From Thermoleophilales bacterium (lineage in GTDB: Bacteria; Actinomycetota; Thermoleophilia; Solirubrobacterales; 70-9), in contig JACJWZ010000002.1 of the NCBI GenBank assembly GCA_020636895.1, forward strand, positions 434,001 to 498,000: a DNA stretch of 64,000 bases. Direction: 5' to 3'. Each line of letters starts with the position of its first letter. Within the stretch, counting starts at the first letter, position 1. Positions 8,498 to 16,913 of this stretch are shown in pieces. Under the pieces are notes generated by a model. The model was not told the DNA's origin. It searched no databases and was given only the letters and a program-made list of their open reading frames with translations. A program made the position numbers and the translations under genes.

Positions 8498-10489
8498 TTG
8501 TCCACGACGCCCTCACAGCAGACCCGTTTCTCCATCGCGACGATCGTCGCGGCGCTGATCGTCGCGCTCGCGATGCTGATCGCCCCGGCCGCCGACGCCG
8601 GCAAGGGCGATGGCAAGAAGGGCAAGGGCAAGCCGAAGCTCTCGGTCACCGAGGTCGCCTCGCCGCCGGAGAGCATCGAGGCCGGCGCGAAGCTGAAGGT
8701 CAAGGGCGTCGTCGCCAACGACGGCAAGGGCACCTTTGACGGCGGCGAGAAGACGGTGAAGATCTCGCTCAGGAGCGGTGACGTCGAGGCGAAGCTCGGC
8801 ACGGCGCCGCTGAAGAAGATCAAGCCGGACAAGACCCGCAAGTTCAAGGCGAAGCTCGAGGTTCCGAGCAAGCTCGCCGGCGACAAGAAGTACAAGGTCA
8901 AGGCCTGCGTGAAGAAGAAGGGCAACGGCGGCGCCCTGCGCTGCAAGACGTCCAAGGGCAAGGTCACGGTGACCGAGCCCGGTCCCGGCACCACCTACAC
9001 GCCGGGAGCCCGCACGCTCGACGACCCGCTCTTCCCCCAGATCGGCAACGGCGGCTACGACGCTCTCAACTACGCGATCGTGCTCGACTACGACCCCGCG
9101 ACCAACGAGTTCGAGTCGGGCACCTCGACGACGATCACCGCGAAGGCGACGCAGAACCTCTCCGAGTTCTCGTTCGACTTCCAGCGAGACCTGACGGTCA
9201 GCGCGGTCACGGTCAACGGCACTCCCGCCAACTCGTTCCAGCAGGTGGACGCGACGCCGGAGTTCGCCCCGGACGTCCCCGACGCCACCCAGCCCGCGAA
9301 GCTGGTCGTGACGCCGCCCGCCGGGATCCCCCAGGGCTCGGAGTTCACCGTCAAGGTCTCCTACAGCGGCACGCCGAAGGAGATCACCGACGCCGACGAG
9401 TCCTACGAGGGCTGGGTGCAGTCCTGCCAGACGGCCAACTTCACACCTCCATGCGACGGCGCCTACACGGTGAACGAGCCGATCGGCGTGCAGAGCTGGT
9501 TCCCGTCCAACAACGTCCCCTCCGACAAGGCGACGATCGACACCAAGACGACGGTCCCGACCACGCACGTCGCGCTCGGAACCGGTGAGCTGGACCGCCG
9601 CTCCGACAACGGTGACGGCACATGGACGTGGAGCTGGAGCGAGGACGACGAGACGGCGCCGTTCCTGGCGACCGCGACCGTCGGCCTCTTCGACTACTCG
9701 AACAACAGCTCGTTCACCGAGGACGTGACCGGGCGCAACATCCCGATCTACAAGGCGATCGACAGCGCCAAGAACAACACCGCGAAGACGAACTTCGACA
9801 ACTACACGGCGCAGATCCCCGACGTCATGAACTTCTTCGCCGATCGCTACGGGGCCTACCCGTTCGACTCGACGGGAGCGGTCACCGACATCGCCCCCGA
9901 CGTCGGCTACGCGCTCGAGAACCAGACGAAACCGCACTACGCGACCTCGCTGAACTCCAACGGGGTCGGCTTCGGCCCGGCGACGCAGGCGCACGAGCTC
10001 TCCCACCAGTGGTTCGGCGACGCGATCTCGCCCGCCACCTGGCAGCAGATCTGGTTCAGCGAGGGCTGGGCGACGTACTCGGAGACCGCATACGCGGAGA
10101 CGCCGGCCAGCGACGACACCGAGCGGGTCGCATTCTTCGACGACATCTACTCGACGCCGGACGACCCCGGCAACGGCGACACCGACTGGACGCTGCCGCC
10201 GGCCGAGCTCGGCGGGCCGGAGAACCTGTTCAACGGCTTCTCCGTCTACGACCGGCCCGGGGCGATGATCGAGGGCTACCGCGAGATCGTCGGCGACGCC
10301 GCGTTCTACGAGTTCGCGGAGGGCCTCCAGGACAGCTACCGCTACGGGCACATCACCGAGGCGCAGTTCGTCGACGACGCGAAGGCCGCGAGCGGCCTGA
10401 CCGGGGCCGACCTGACGAAACTCGGCGACTACTTCCAGCAGTGGCTGCACTCGGCCTCCAAGCCGACGCTGACGCCGGCGGACTTCTAG
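8498..10489 (+). CDS. Exported M1-family metallopeptidase with N-terminal CARDB-like domain, 663 aa
   Basis: The TTG at 8498 follows an AAGGGAG ribosome site (8482-8488) and gives a signal peptide (IATIVAALIVALAMLIAPA); a GTG at 8438 is in frame but has no such signal. Residues about 45-165 form a Lys-rich beta domain resembling CARDB (SVTEVASPPESIEAG … KVKACVKKKGNGG). Then comes the M1 catalytic part with H499-E500-x2-H503 (HELSHQWFG) and E522 (WFSEGWATY). It also has YALENQTKP instead of GAMEN. It lies 150 bp after the first M1 gene and shares its catalytic half, so a tandem duplication with gain of a targeting domain is likely. A secreted or wall-associated peptidase is expected. Confidence 0.9.
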   Translation: MSTTPSQQTRFSIATIVAALIVALAMLIAPAADAGKGDGKKGKGKPKLSVTEVASPPESIEAGAKLKVKGVVANDGKGTFDGGEKTVKISLRSGDVEAKLGTAPLKKIKPDKTRKFKAKLEVPSKLAGDKKYKVKACVKKKGNGGALRCKTSKGKVTVTEPGPGTTYTPGARTLDDPLFPQIGNGGYDALNYAIVLDYDPATNEFESGTSTTITAKATQNLSEFSFDFQRDLTVSAVTVNGTPANSFQQVDATPEFAPDVPDATQPAKLVVTPPAGIPQGSEFTVKVSYSGTPKEITDADESYEGWVQSCQTANFTPPCDGAYTVNEPIGVQSWFPSNNVPSDKATIDTKTTVPTTHVALGTGELDRRSDNGDGTWTWSWSEDDETAPFLATATVGLFDYSNNSSFTEDVTGRNIPIYKAIDSAKNNTAKTNFDNYTAQIPDVMNFFADRYGAYPFDSTGAVTDIAPDVGYALENQTKPHYATSLNSNGVGFGPATQAHELSHQWFGDAISPATWQQIWFSEGWATYSETAYAETPASDDTERVAFFDDIYSTPDDPGNGDTDWTLPPAELGGPENLFNGFSVYDRPGAMIEGYREIVGDAAFYEFAEGLQDSYRYGHITEAQFVDDAKAASGLTGADLTKLGDYFQQWLHSASKPTLTPADF

Positions 10490-10610
10490 GCCGGACCAAC
10501 CCGGAGCCCTCGCAGACAACTCCACGCTCGAAGCGAGAGGGCGCTCGACCACCCAGGGCGCGCCTGCGCGCAGCCTGTGGGCTCCGCTGATTCGCGCGCT
10601 ACTCGCGCGA

Positions 10611-10649
10611 CGCAATCGCATTCGCATGCCCCTGAGAGCTGCGATTGCG
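10611..10649. repeat. GCAATCGCA hairpin, copy 1
   Basis: Arms CGCAATCGCA (10611-10620) and TGCGATTGCG (10640-10649) form a 10-bp stem with a 19-nt loop. The same arm sequence recurs at 37246-37278. It lies in the 335-bp gap 10490-10824, in which I see no gene or other clear signal. Confidence 0.7.
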
Positions 10650-10824
10650 ATTGGAGGGCGCGCCCGGCGCTCATCGGACCCTCCGCGCCCCGCGGCGAGA
10701 CGGTTGCTTCCTCCTGGGGATTGGACGGGCTAGGGGGCGGCACCGGGCGAGCATCGCGTGGCACTCCGGGTAGGTTTCGGGGTCCCTACCCCCAGATCCC
10801 GATCCCACCCGGAGGAGTTCCCAA

Positions 10825-11310
10825 GTGACCAAGAAGGCCGAGTTCAACGCCGAGGAGTGGGAGAAGATCGTCGAGGGGCCGCCGATCGCGGGCATGATCG
10901 TCGTCGTCGCCGAGAAGGGCGGAACCCTCCGTGAGGCCCTCAAGGTCGGCCAGGCCTACGAGGACGCGCGCAAGATCCACATCGGGCCGGAGCTGATCGA
11001 CGAGCTGCTCGCATCGACGCCGGACCCCGACCCTCGCTCCTACGAGAGCCCGGAGGAGGTCCACGACAACGGTCTCGAGGTGCTGCGCACGGCGATCTCG
11101 ATCCTCTCGGTGAAGGCCACCGAGGAAGAGCTCGACGCCTATCGCGGGTTCGTCATGGGGATCGCCGAGCGCGTCGCGCACGCCCACAAGAGCGGCAGCT
11201 TCCTCGGGATCGGCGGCCACAGGGTCTCCGACAAGGAGCAGCTCGCCATGGACGAGATCCGGAAGGTGATCGGCGCCCACGAGATCCCCGGGGAGGACGA
11301 GGAGGAGTAG
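10825..11310 (+). CDS. Uncharacterised acidic protein, 161 aa
   Basis: I do not recognise this family. The GTG at 10825 has a strong GGAGGAG ribosome site 7 nt upstream (10811-10817), so expression is likely. The protein is soluble-looking and mostly helical, with no signal peptide or membrane segment. It contains a short hydrophobic strand (AGMIVVVAEKGGTLREALKVG, about residues 22-42), an amphipathic helical middle, a Gly loop SGSFLGIGGHRVS near residue 125-137 and an acidic tail (EDEEE). It could be a cytosolic housekeeping protein; no partner is implied by the neighbours. Confidence 0.75.
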   Translation: MTKKAEFNAEEWEKIVEGPPIAGMIVVVAEKGGTLREALKVGQAYEDARKIHIGPELIDELLASTPDPDPRSYESPEEVHDNGLEVLRTAISILSVKATEEELDAYRGFVMGIAERVAHAHKSGSFLGIGGHRVSDKEQLAMDEIRKVIGAHEIPGEDEEE

Positions 11311-11386
11311 GCCCTCTCAGGGGGACGTCCCGGACCGCGCCCGGCGCGCGGCCGGCGCTTCACGCTGCCGTGGGGCGGTCCTCGGC

Positions 11387-11434
11387 TTGACCGCCTGCCT
11401 GTCCGGCGATACTCTAAATTGACGTGAACGTAAG
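11387..11434 (+). promoter_or_regulatory. Promoter with MerR-type operator over the start codon
   Basis: A sigma70-like promoter TTGACC (11387-11392), 17-bp spacer, TACTCT (11410-11415) would start RNA at about 11422, almost on the GTG at 11424, so the mRNA is probably leaderless. The imperfect palindrome TTGACGTGAACGTAAG (11419-11434) covers the start site and resembles operators of some MerR regulators; a MerR gene is second in this operon. Confidence 0.55.
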
Positions 11435-12974
11435 AAAGAGTTTCTCCCCCGCACCCGAGCTGACCGCGACGACCCCCTCCGCCGAGCCGGCCCGCCGCAG
11501 GCGCCGCCCCGGAGTGCACGCCGACCACCCCCACTACAAGTGGTGGGCCCTCTCCTGCACCAGCCTCGGGATGCTGCTGGCGACGATCAACTCCGGGACG
11601 CTGATCATCGCCCTGCCCGATCTCGAGCAGGCTCTCGGCACCACGATCCTGCAGCTTGTCTGGGTGATCCTCGCCTACATGATCACCTCGACCGTGCTCG
11701 TCCTCACCGCCGGTCGCCTCTCCGACCTCTTCGGCCGCAAGCAGGCCTATGTGGCCGGCTTCGTCGTCTTCGCGCTCGCCTCTCTCGGGGCCGGCTTCTC
11801 CGCCGGCGGCACCGAGCTGATCCTGTGGCGGATCGTGCAGGGGGTCGGCGGCGCGTTCCTCTTCGCCAACGCCGCGGCGCTCGTCACCGACGCCTTCCCG
11901 AAGGAGCAGCTCGGCCTCGCGATGGGGACGAACACGATGGTCGCCGCCGTCGGCCTCGTCCTCGGTCCGATCCTCGGCGGCCTCCTCGTCGAGGTCTCCT
12001 GGCAGTGGGTCTTCTGGTTCAACGTCCCCTTCGGCCTGGCCGGCGCCCTCTGGGGCGGCCTGGTCTTGAGGGAGCTCGCCAAGCCCGACTCCACGCGCGG
12101 CCTCGACCTGCTCGGCACGTCGGTCTTCGTCGTCGGGCTGACCGGCCTCGTGCTCGGGATCTCCAAGGGCGGGTTGTCCGGCTGGGACGACCCGGTCGTC
12201 TACGGCGGGCTGATCGCGGGCGCGGTCCTGCTTCCCCTCTTCGTCCTCATCGAGCACCGCAGCCGCGCGCCGATGCTCGACCTCAGCATCTTCAACAACC
12301 GGCTCTTCGCGGCCGCGACAGCGGCGGCCTTCATCAACGGCCTATCGCGCTTCGCCCTCATGTTCGTCTTCGTCTTCTACTTCCAAGGCGCCCAGGGGGA
12401 CGACCCGATCACCGCCGGGATCAAGCTCGCGCCGCTGGCGCTCGGGATGCTCATCTCCTCCCCAGTAGCCGGGGTCTACGCGGACCGCTACGGCTCCCGG
12501 GCTCTCTCCGCGGCGGGGATGCTCGTCTCCGCCGTCGGTCTCGCGCTGATGACGACCCTGCAGGCCGGCACCGGCTACTGGGAGAGCGGCCTGTGGATGT
12601 TCGTCGTCGGGATCGGCTCGGGCATGTTCAACTCGCCGAACACGGCGGCGATGATGGGGACGGTCCCCGCCAAACGGCGCGGGATCGCCGCGGGCGCGCG
12701 GATGATGGTGCAGAACACCGGCGCGGTCATATCGATCGCCTTCGTGCTCGCGATCGTCACCGCCTCGGTCCCGAAGGACGTGCTGCTGAAGATCTTCTCC
12801 GGCGTCACCACGGGTCTCAGCGACGCTCAGCTCGACCCGTTCATCGCCAACATGCACACCGCGCTCTGGGTCCTCGCGGCCACCTCGGTCCTCGGCGCGA
12901 TCGTCTCGCTGATGCGGCCACGGCATGAGGTGGCCACTCCGCTGGCGGCAGCGCCGCGGGAGGCGATGTCCTGA
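11424..12974 (+). CDS. MFS drug-efflux transporter, DHA2 (EmrB/QacA) type, 516 aa
   Basis: Inner-membrane proton antiporter with 14 predicted membrane helices, the number typical of DHA2. Motif A is seen as GRLSDLFGRKQ after helix 2, and motif C-like GPILGGLL follows helix 5. The N-terminal 35 residues are basic and cytoplasmic (PARRRRRPG). The GTG start at 11424 fits a leaderless transcript; the next usable codon, GTG at 11514, has no better ribosome site. The stop overlaps the MerR start (TGATG), and the operator at 11419-11434 implies control by that regulator. Export of a toxic organic compound is likely; the substrate is unknown. Confidence 0.9.
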   Translation: MNVRKSFSPAPELTATTPSAEPARRRRRPGVHADHPHYKWWALSCTSLGMLLATINSGTLIIALPDLEQALGTTILQLVWVILAYMITSTVLVLTAGRLSDLFGRKQAYVAGFVVFALASLGAGFSAGGTELILWRIVQGVGGAFLFANAAALVTDAFPKEQLGLAMGTNTMVAAVGLVLGPILGGLLVEVSWQWVFWFNVPFGLAGALWGGLVLRELAKPDSTRGLDLLGTSVFVVGLTGLVLGISKGGLSGWDDPVVYGGLIAGAVLLPLFVLIEHRSRAPMLDLSIFNNRLFAAATAAAFINGLSRFALMFVFVFYFQGAQGDDPITAGIKLAPLALGMLISSPVAGVYADRYGSRALSAAGMLVSAVGLALMTTLQAGTGYWESGLWMFVVGIGSGMFNSPNTAAMMGTVPAKRRGIAAGARMMVQNTGAVISIAFVLAIVTASVPKDVLLKIFSGVTTGLSDAQLDPFIANMHTALWVLAATSVLGAIVSLMRPRHEVATPLAAAPREAMS

Positions 12975-13444
12975 TGGCCGAGGCAACTCCCCAGGTCGCA
13001 TCCCCGGTCCGCGAGCTGCGGATCGGTGAGGTCGCCAAACGGACCGGTGTGACGCCGCGGACGATCCGCTACTACGAGGAGATCGGGCTGCTGCCGGCCG
13101 TCGCCGGCCGCGATCCGGGCTCCCACCGCCTCTACGGCGAGCGCGACGTCGAGCGGCTCGAGGAGTTGCTGCAGCTCAAGGAGGTGCTGGGCGTGACGCT
13201 CGAGGAGCTGCGCGAGATCGCCACCGCCGAGTCCGCCCGGGCGGCGCTGCGTCGCGAGTGGCACGAGGACGAGCCCGACGCGGGCAGGCGCCGCGAGATC
13301 ATCGACGAGGCGCTCGGCCACGTCGCCTCCCAGCTCGAGCTCGTACGCCGGCGCAAGGCCGAGATCGAGGGCTTCGAGGACGAGCTCGTTGCGCGGCGGC
13401 GTCTCCTGCGCAAGCGGCTGCGCGAGATCGGCGCGAACGGGTAG
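12974..13444 (+). CDS. MerR-family transcriptional regulator, 156 aa
   Basis: N-terminal MerR winged helix (LRIGEVAKRTGVTPRTIRYYEEIGLLPA, about residues 15-42) and second helix SHRLYGERDVERLEEL, followed by a long coiled-coil dimerisation segment rich in Arg and Glu and no effector cysteines. It therefore resembles multidrug or NmlR/TipA-N type regulators, not metal sensors. Its ATG overlaps the MFS stop, so the two are translationally coupled. It likely represses or activates the operon through the palindrome at 11419-11434. The downstream aldo/keto reductase begins 9 bp after its stop and is probably in the same unit. Confidence 0.9.
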   Translation: MAEATPQVASPVRELRIGEVAKRTGVTPRTIRYYEEIGLLPAVAGRDPGSHRLYGERDVERLEELLQLKEVLGVTLEELREIATAESARAALRREWHEDEPDAGRRREIIDEALGHVASQLELVRRRKAEIEGFEDELVARRRLLRKRLREIGANG

Positions 13445-13453
13445 AGGGACGTC

Positions 13454-14431
13454 ATGAGCTCACCCACCACACCACTGCCTACCCGCCGCATCGGCGATCC
13501 CGGCGGCGACCGCGGCCTCGACGTCTCGCTCGTCGGCCTCGGTTGCAACAACTTCGGCCGCCGCCTCGACCTCGAGGGGACCCGCGACGTGCTCGACGCT
13601 GCGCTCGACGCGGGCATCACGCTCTTCGACACAGCCGACATCTACGGTGGTGGCGGCGCCAGCGAGACGCTCATGGGGGAGGCGCTCGAAGGGCGGCGCG
13701 ACCGCTTCGTGCTGACGACGAAGTTCGGCATGAAGATGCGCGGCATCAACGGCGTGCCCGGCGTCCCCCGCGGCTCCGCCGAGTACATCCGCTGGGCCGT
13801 CGAGGGGTCGCTGCGGCGACTGCGCACCGACTTCATCGACCTCTACCAGTACCACCAGCCCGACGGGGTCACCCCGATGGCCGAGACGCTCGAGGCGATG
13901 AGCGAGCTCGTCGACGAGGGCAAGGTCGGGTTCATCGGCTGCTCCAACTTCAGCGCCGCTCAGCTCGAGGAGGCCGAGAGTGTCGCGCGCGAGCGCGGCA
14001 TCGCCCGGTTCGTGACGCTGCAGAACGAGTACTCGCTGCTCGAGCGGGAGATCGAAGCCGAGGTGCAGCCCACCTGCGAGCGCCTCGGCGTCGGCATCCT
14101 CCCCTTCTTCCCGCTCGCGAGCGGGCTCCTGTCCGGTAAGTACCGTCGCGGCGCGGGCGCGCCGGAGGGGACCCGGCTCCACGGCCGCGACTCGGTCGCG
14201 ACCGACGCGCAGTTCAACGTCATCGAGGCGCTCACCGAGTTCGCCCATGCGCGTGGCATCGAGCTGCTCGACGTCGCGATCGCCGGACTCGCGGCGCAGC
14301 CCGCCATCGCGTCGGTGATCGCGGGAGCGACCAAGCCCGAGCAGGTCGAGGCGAACGTCGCCGCGCTCCGCTGGGAGCCGACCGCCGCGGACCTCGCCGA
14401 GCTCGACCGGATCGCTCCGACGCCGCGCTAG
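13454..14431 (+). CDS. Aldo/keto reductase, 325 aa
   Basis: AKR-fold NADPH oxidoreductase with tetrad D59, Y64 (FDTADIYGG), K90 (VLTTKFG) and H134 (YQYHQPD), and the nucleotide loop in FFPLASGLLSGKY. A GAGGGA ribosome site (13446-13451) precedes the ATG. It is third in the MFS/MerR unit (9-bp gap), which suggests that it detoxifies, by carbonyl reduction, the same compound the exporter removes; this is inference from linkage. It is less similar to the AKRs at 1432 and 62507 than those are to each other (no MYGPFTNEELVG block). Confidence 0.9.
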   Translation: MSSPTTPLPTRRIGDPGGDRGLDVSLVGLGCNNFGRRLDLEGTRDVLDAALDAGITLFDTADIYGGGGASETLMGEALEGRRDRFVLTTKFGMKMRGINGVPGVPRGSAEYIRWAVEGSLRRLRTDFIDLYQYHQPDGVTPMAETLEAMSELVDEGKVGFIGCSNFSAAQLEEAESVARERGIARFVTLQNEYSLLEREIEAEVQPTCERLGVGILPFFPLASGLLSGKYRRGAGAPEGTRLHGRDSVATDAQFNVIEALTEFAHARGIELLDVAIAGLAAQPAIASVIAGATKPEQVEANVAALRWEPTAADLAELDRIAPTPR

Positions 14432-14470
14432 GCGCCCGGCGCTCCCGGGGCGCCGCCCCCCTCCAGACGA

Positions 14471-14522
14471 CGCCGAACGTCGATTTCCACCCCGTATGGC
14501 CCCACGCGGTGAACGTTCGGCG
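14471..14522. repeat. 52-bp interspersed palindromic element, copy 1
   Basis: Ends are the inverted repeats CGCCGAACGT (14471-14480) and ACGTTCGGCG (14513-14522); the interior carries CGATTTCCACC and GTATGGCCCC. It lies between the convergent AKR and amidohydrolase genes. Further copies are at 21784, 27375 and 32687. Confidence 0.85.
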
Positions 14523-14581
14523 CAATCGGACCGGTCGCCAGGCGCCCCGCCCCGCCCCGCCCCGCCCGCTTGGAGGGCATC

Positions 14582-15775
14582 TCAGCTCGGGAGAGGTGCC
14601 GCCGGGGTCCGCGCGATCGTCAGCGTCGCGATGTTGAGCCGCAGCGACGGCGGGAAGCGGATCGCCGGATCCTCCTCCGTCGCAAGCTCGGTGGCGAGCT
14701 GAAGCTGCGCCTCGATGCGGCGGATCAGATCGGCGTTCTCGTCGTCGGCCTCGACATCGCAGGCGAGCAGGGCCAGCGACAGCAACTCCGACTTCTCGCC
14801 CCCGTAGAGCGCAGCGCCCATGGCCGCGGTGAGGTGAGAGACGATGCGCTCGAGGTGTGGGTGAAGGTGATCGGCCTCGCCTGGGGCGGAGTCGAAGGAG
14901 CGCAGTTCCTCCCCGGCGAGCAGCCGCTCCATCTGGCCGCCGGCGATCGAGCGCAGCTCATCCACGCCAAGCCCGGCCTGCAGCGCGTAGCGCAGATGCA
15001 TGACCGCTGAGGTGAGCGGGCGGCCGTACGGGGAGTCGCTCGCCCAGACGATCTGCCCGGCGGGGACGAGGGTGAACAGCTCGATCAGGTCGCCGGGGCT
15101 CCACCACGAGGTGTCGATCAGGAGGTTCGGGTGCGAGGGCATCTCACACCACAGCCAGGCGAGGTCGGAGACCGCCGCATGGGCGAGGATCAGGCGGGCG
15201 TCCGGGTACTCGCCAGCGAGGCGAAGCGCGTTACGGCCGAGCGCCGGGATGCCGCGCCCGGCGTGGATGAGTACCGGCGCGCGCCGCTCGTGCGCGAGCT
15301 GGACGAGGCCCTCGACCGCGGGCTCGTCGAGGCCGAACCGCTCAGCGCGCGGATGGAGCTTGATCCCGCGCGCTCCGGAGTCGAGGCAGCGCCGGGCCTC
15401 CGCGACCGCACCGCCGTCGGGCTCGCGAGGGTCGACGCGGCAGTAGGCGACGAGGGTCTCGGGGTTGTCGGCCGCGGCGGCCATCACCTCGTCGTTCGCG
15501 GCCGTGTAGCCATCGGGCTCGTGCATCGGGAAGACCGCGGCTCGGGCGTGCAGCGGCGCCAATGCCGCGAGCAGCTCGACGAGGGTCTGCGCCTGCTCGT
15601 CGGGGTCGTTCTGGCCGATGTGGGTGTGCGCGTCGAAGACGGCGGCCATGCCGGAATCGCCGTCGGCGAGCAGCCCGGCGATCGGGCGCCACCACGGCTC
15701 GAGCTCGGCGTCGATCTCGTCCAGCACGTCCGTTGGAGCGCCGCCGTTCCCGCCTTGCCCGTTCACGCCCCCCAC
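14582..15775 (-). CDS. Amidohydrolase-family metal-dependent hydrolase, 397 aa
   Basis: TIM-barrel hydrolase of the amidohydrolase 2 type. The metal-binding DAHTHIG is near residues 48-54, a lysine/His strand GIKLHPR and HAGRG follow, then LILAHAAV and the acid in ASDSPYGRPL. The C-terminal 90 residues are helical and extra to the catalytic core. The start is a GTG directly after the stop of the PatB-like gene (1-nt gap), so it is translationally coupled; a second in-frame GTG nine bases inside is possible. Together with the LLM oxidoreductase and PatB-type lyase it may degrade a sulfur- or nitrogen-containing compound. The substrate is unknown. Confidence 0.85.
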   Translation of the reverse strand: MGGVNGQGGNGGAPTDVLDEIDAELEPWWRPIAGLLADGDSGMAAVFDAHTHIGQNDPDEQAQTLVELLAALAPLHARAAVFPMHEPDGYTAANDEVMAAAADNPETLVAYCRVDPREPDGGAVAEARRCLDSGARGIKLHPRAERFGLDEPAVEGLVQLAHERRAPVLIHAGRGIPALGRNALRLAGEYPDARLILAHAAVSDLAWLWCEMPSHPNLLIDTSWWSPGDLIELFTLVPAGQIVWASDSPYGRPLTSAVMHLRYALQAGLGVDELRSIAGGQMERLLAGEELRSFDSAPGEADHLHPHLERIVSHLTAAMGAALYGGEKSELLSLALLACDVEADDENADLIRRIEAQLQLATELATEEDPAIRFPPSLRLNIATLTIARTPAAPLPS

Positions 15776-15776
15776 G

Positions 15777-16913
15777 CTACCCGCGGACCCCGCGGGCGAG
15801 GCGCTCGACCGCCTCGGTCAGGAGCTCGGGGGAGGTGCCCGCGTTGTAGCGGACGTACCCCTCCCCGCCGCGGCCGAACTGCGTGCCCGGGCTGAGCGCG
15901 AGGCGGCCGCGCTCGAGAATCACGGCTGCCGGATCGGGACCGAGGTCGTAGGCGCCGAGGTCGATCCAGGTGAGGTACCCCGCCTCGGGCTCGACGTAGC
16001 CCGCATCGGGGAGGCGCTCGGCGAGGAGCTCTCCCAGGAGGTGGCGGTTACCGTCGACGGTGGCGATCACGTCGTCGAGCCACTGGTCCCCGGCCGCGTA
16101 GGCGGCCTCCGCGGCGATCGCGCCGAGATGACCGCAGTGGCGGGCGAAGAAGGAGAGTCCCTCCGCCGCCTCTCGCGCCGGACCCGGGGCGGTGATGATC
16201 TGCGCGCAGCCGAGGCCGGCGAGGTTGAAGGCCTTCGAGGCCGAGACGAGGACGATGCCGCGCGCGGCCGCCTCGTCGGAGACCGTGGTGAAGGGGACGT
16301 GCTCGGCGCCCGGGAGCGTCAGCGGCGCGTGGATCTCGTCAGAGAGGATCCAGGCGTCGTGCGCCGCCGCCATCGCCGCCAGGCGCTCGAGCTGCTCGCG
16401 GGGGACGACCCTCCCCGTCGGGTTGTGGGGGTTGCAGAGCAGGACCGCGCGGGATCCGGAGGCGAGCTCGCGCTCGATGCCGTCGAGATCGAGCTCGCGG
16501 CCGCCGAGCAGCGGCACCTCCACGAGCCGGCGCCCGGCCTCGGGGACGAGGCTGAAGAACGGGTGGTAGACCGGTGGCGTGACGATGGCCCCGTCCCCCG
16601 GCGCGGTGATCGTCCGCAGCAGGTCGGTGAGGCCGGCGACGACGTCCATGCAGGTGATGACCGCGTCGGGATCGATCGACCAGCCCATCCGCCGCTGCGC
16701 GAAGCCCGCGAGCTCGGCGCCGAGGCGCGTCGCGGCCGGGTTCGCGTAGCCGGTGTCGTCGGCGGCGACGGCGGCTGCGAGCGCGGCGCGGATCGGAGCC
16801 GCGAGCGCGAAGTCGGACTCGGCGACGAACGCGGGCAGGACATCGGGCTCATACAGCGTCCACTTGGCGCTGCGCCGCTCCCGCAGCCGCTCGAGTGGGA
16901 CGAGGTGGTTCAA
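15777..16913 (-). CDS. PatB/MalY-type aminotransferase-like C-S lyase, 378 aa
   Basis: PLP enzyme of fold type I. The Schiff-base lysine is K227 in SASKAFNLAGL, the cofactor aspartate lies in SDEIHAPL (about 191-198), and the NPHNPTG loop is at 161-167. The SDEIHAPL and SKAFNLAGL combination typifies the PatB/MalY cystathionine beta-lyase group, not true transaminases. Length is normal. Its start overlaps the LLM gene stop by 4 bp (ATGA). It probably cleaves a C-S bond of an amino-acid conjugate, releasing a thiol, pyruvate and ammonia; whether it is biosynthetic (methionine) or catabolic is open. Confidence 0.88.
   Translation of the reverse strand: MNHLVPLERLRERRSAKWTLYEPDVLPAFVAESDFALAAPIRAALAAAVAADDTGYANPAATRLGAELAGFAQRRMGWSIDPDAVITCMDVVAGLTDLLRTITAPGDGAIVTPPVYHPFFSLVPEAGRRLVEVPLLGGRELDLDGIERELASGSRAVLLCNPHNPTGRVVPREQLERLAAMAAAHDAWILSDEIHAPLTLPGAEHVPFTTVSDEAAARGIVLVSASKAFNLAGLGCAQIITAPGPAREAAEGLSFFARHCGHLGAIAAEAAYAAGDQWLDDVIATVDGNRHLLGELLAERLPDAGYVEPEAGYLTWIDLGAYDLGPDPAAVILERGRLALSPGTQFGRGGEGYVRYNAGTSPELLTEAVERLARGVRG

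Noticed and set aside
8513..10627. A 704-codon minus-strand frame opposite the second M1 peptidase
   Set aside because: Shadow frame with skewed composition; the plus-strand peptidase has a zinc site and signal peptide.
11320..11335. GGGACGTCCC palindrome after the unknown acidic protein as an operator
   Set aside because: Short and common in sequence of this composition, and too far upstream of the promoter identified at 11387 to support a claim.
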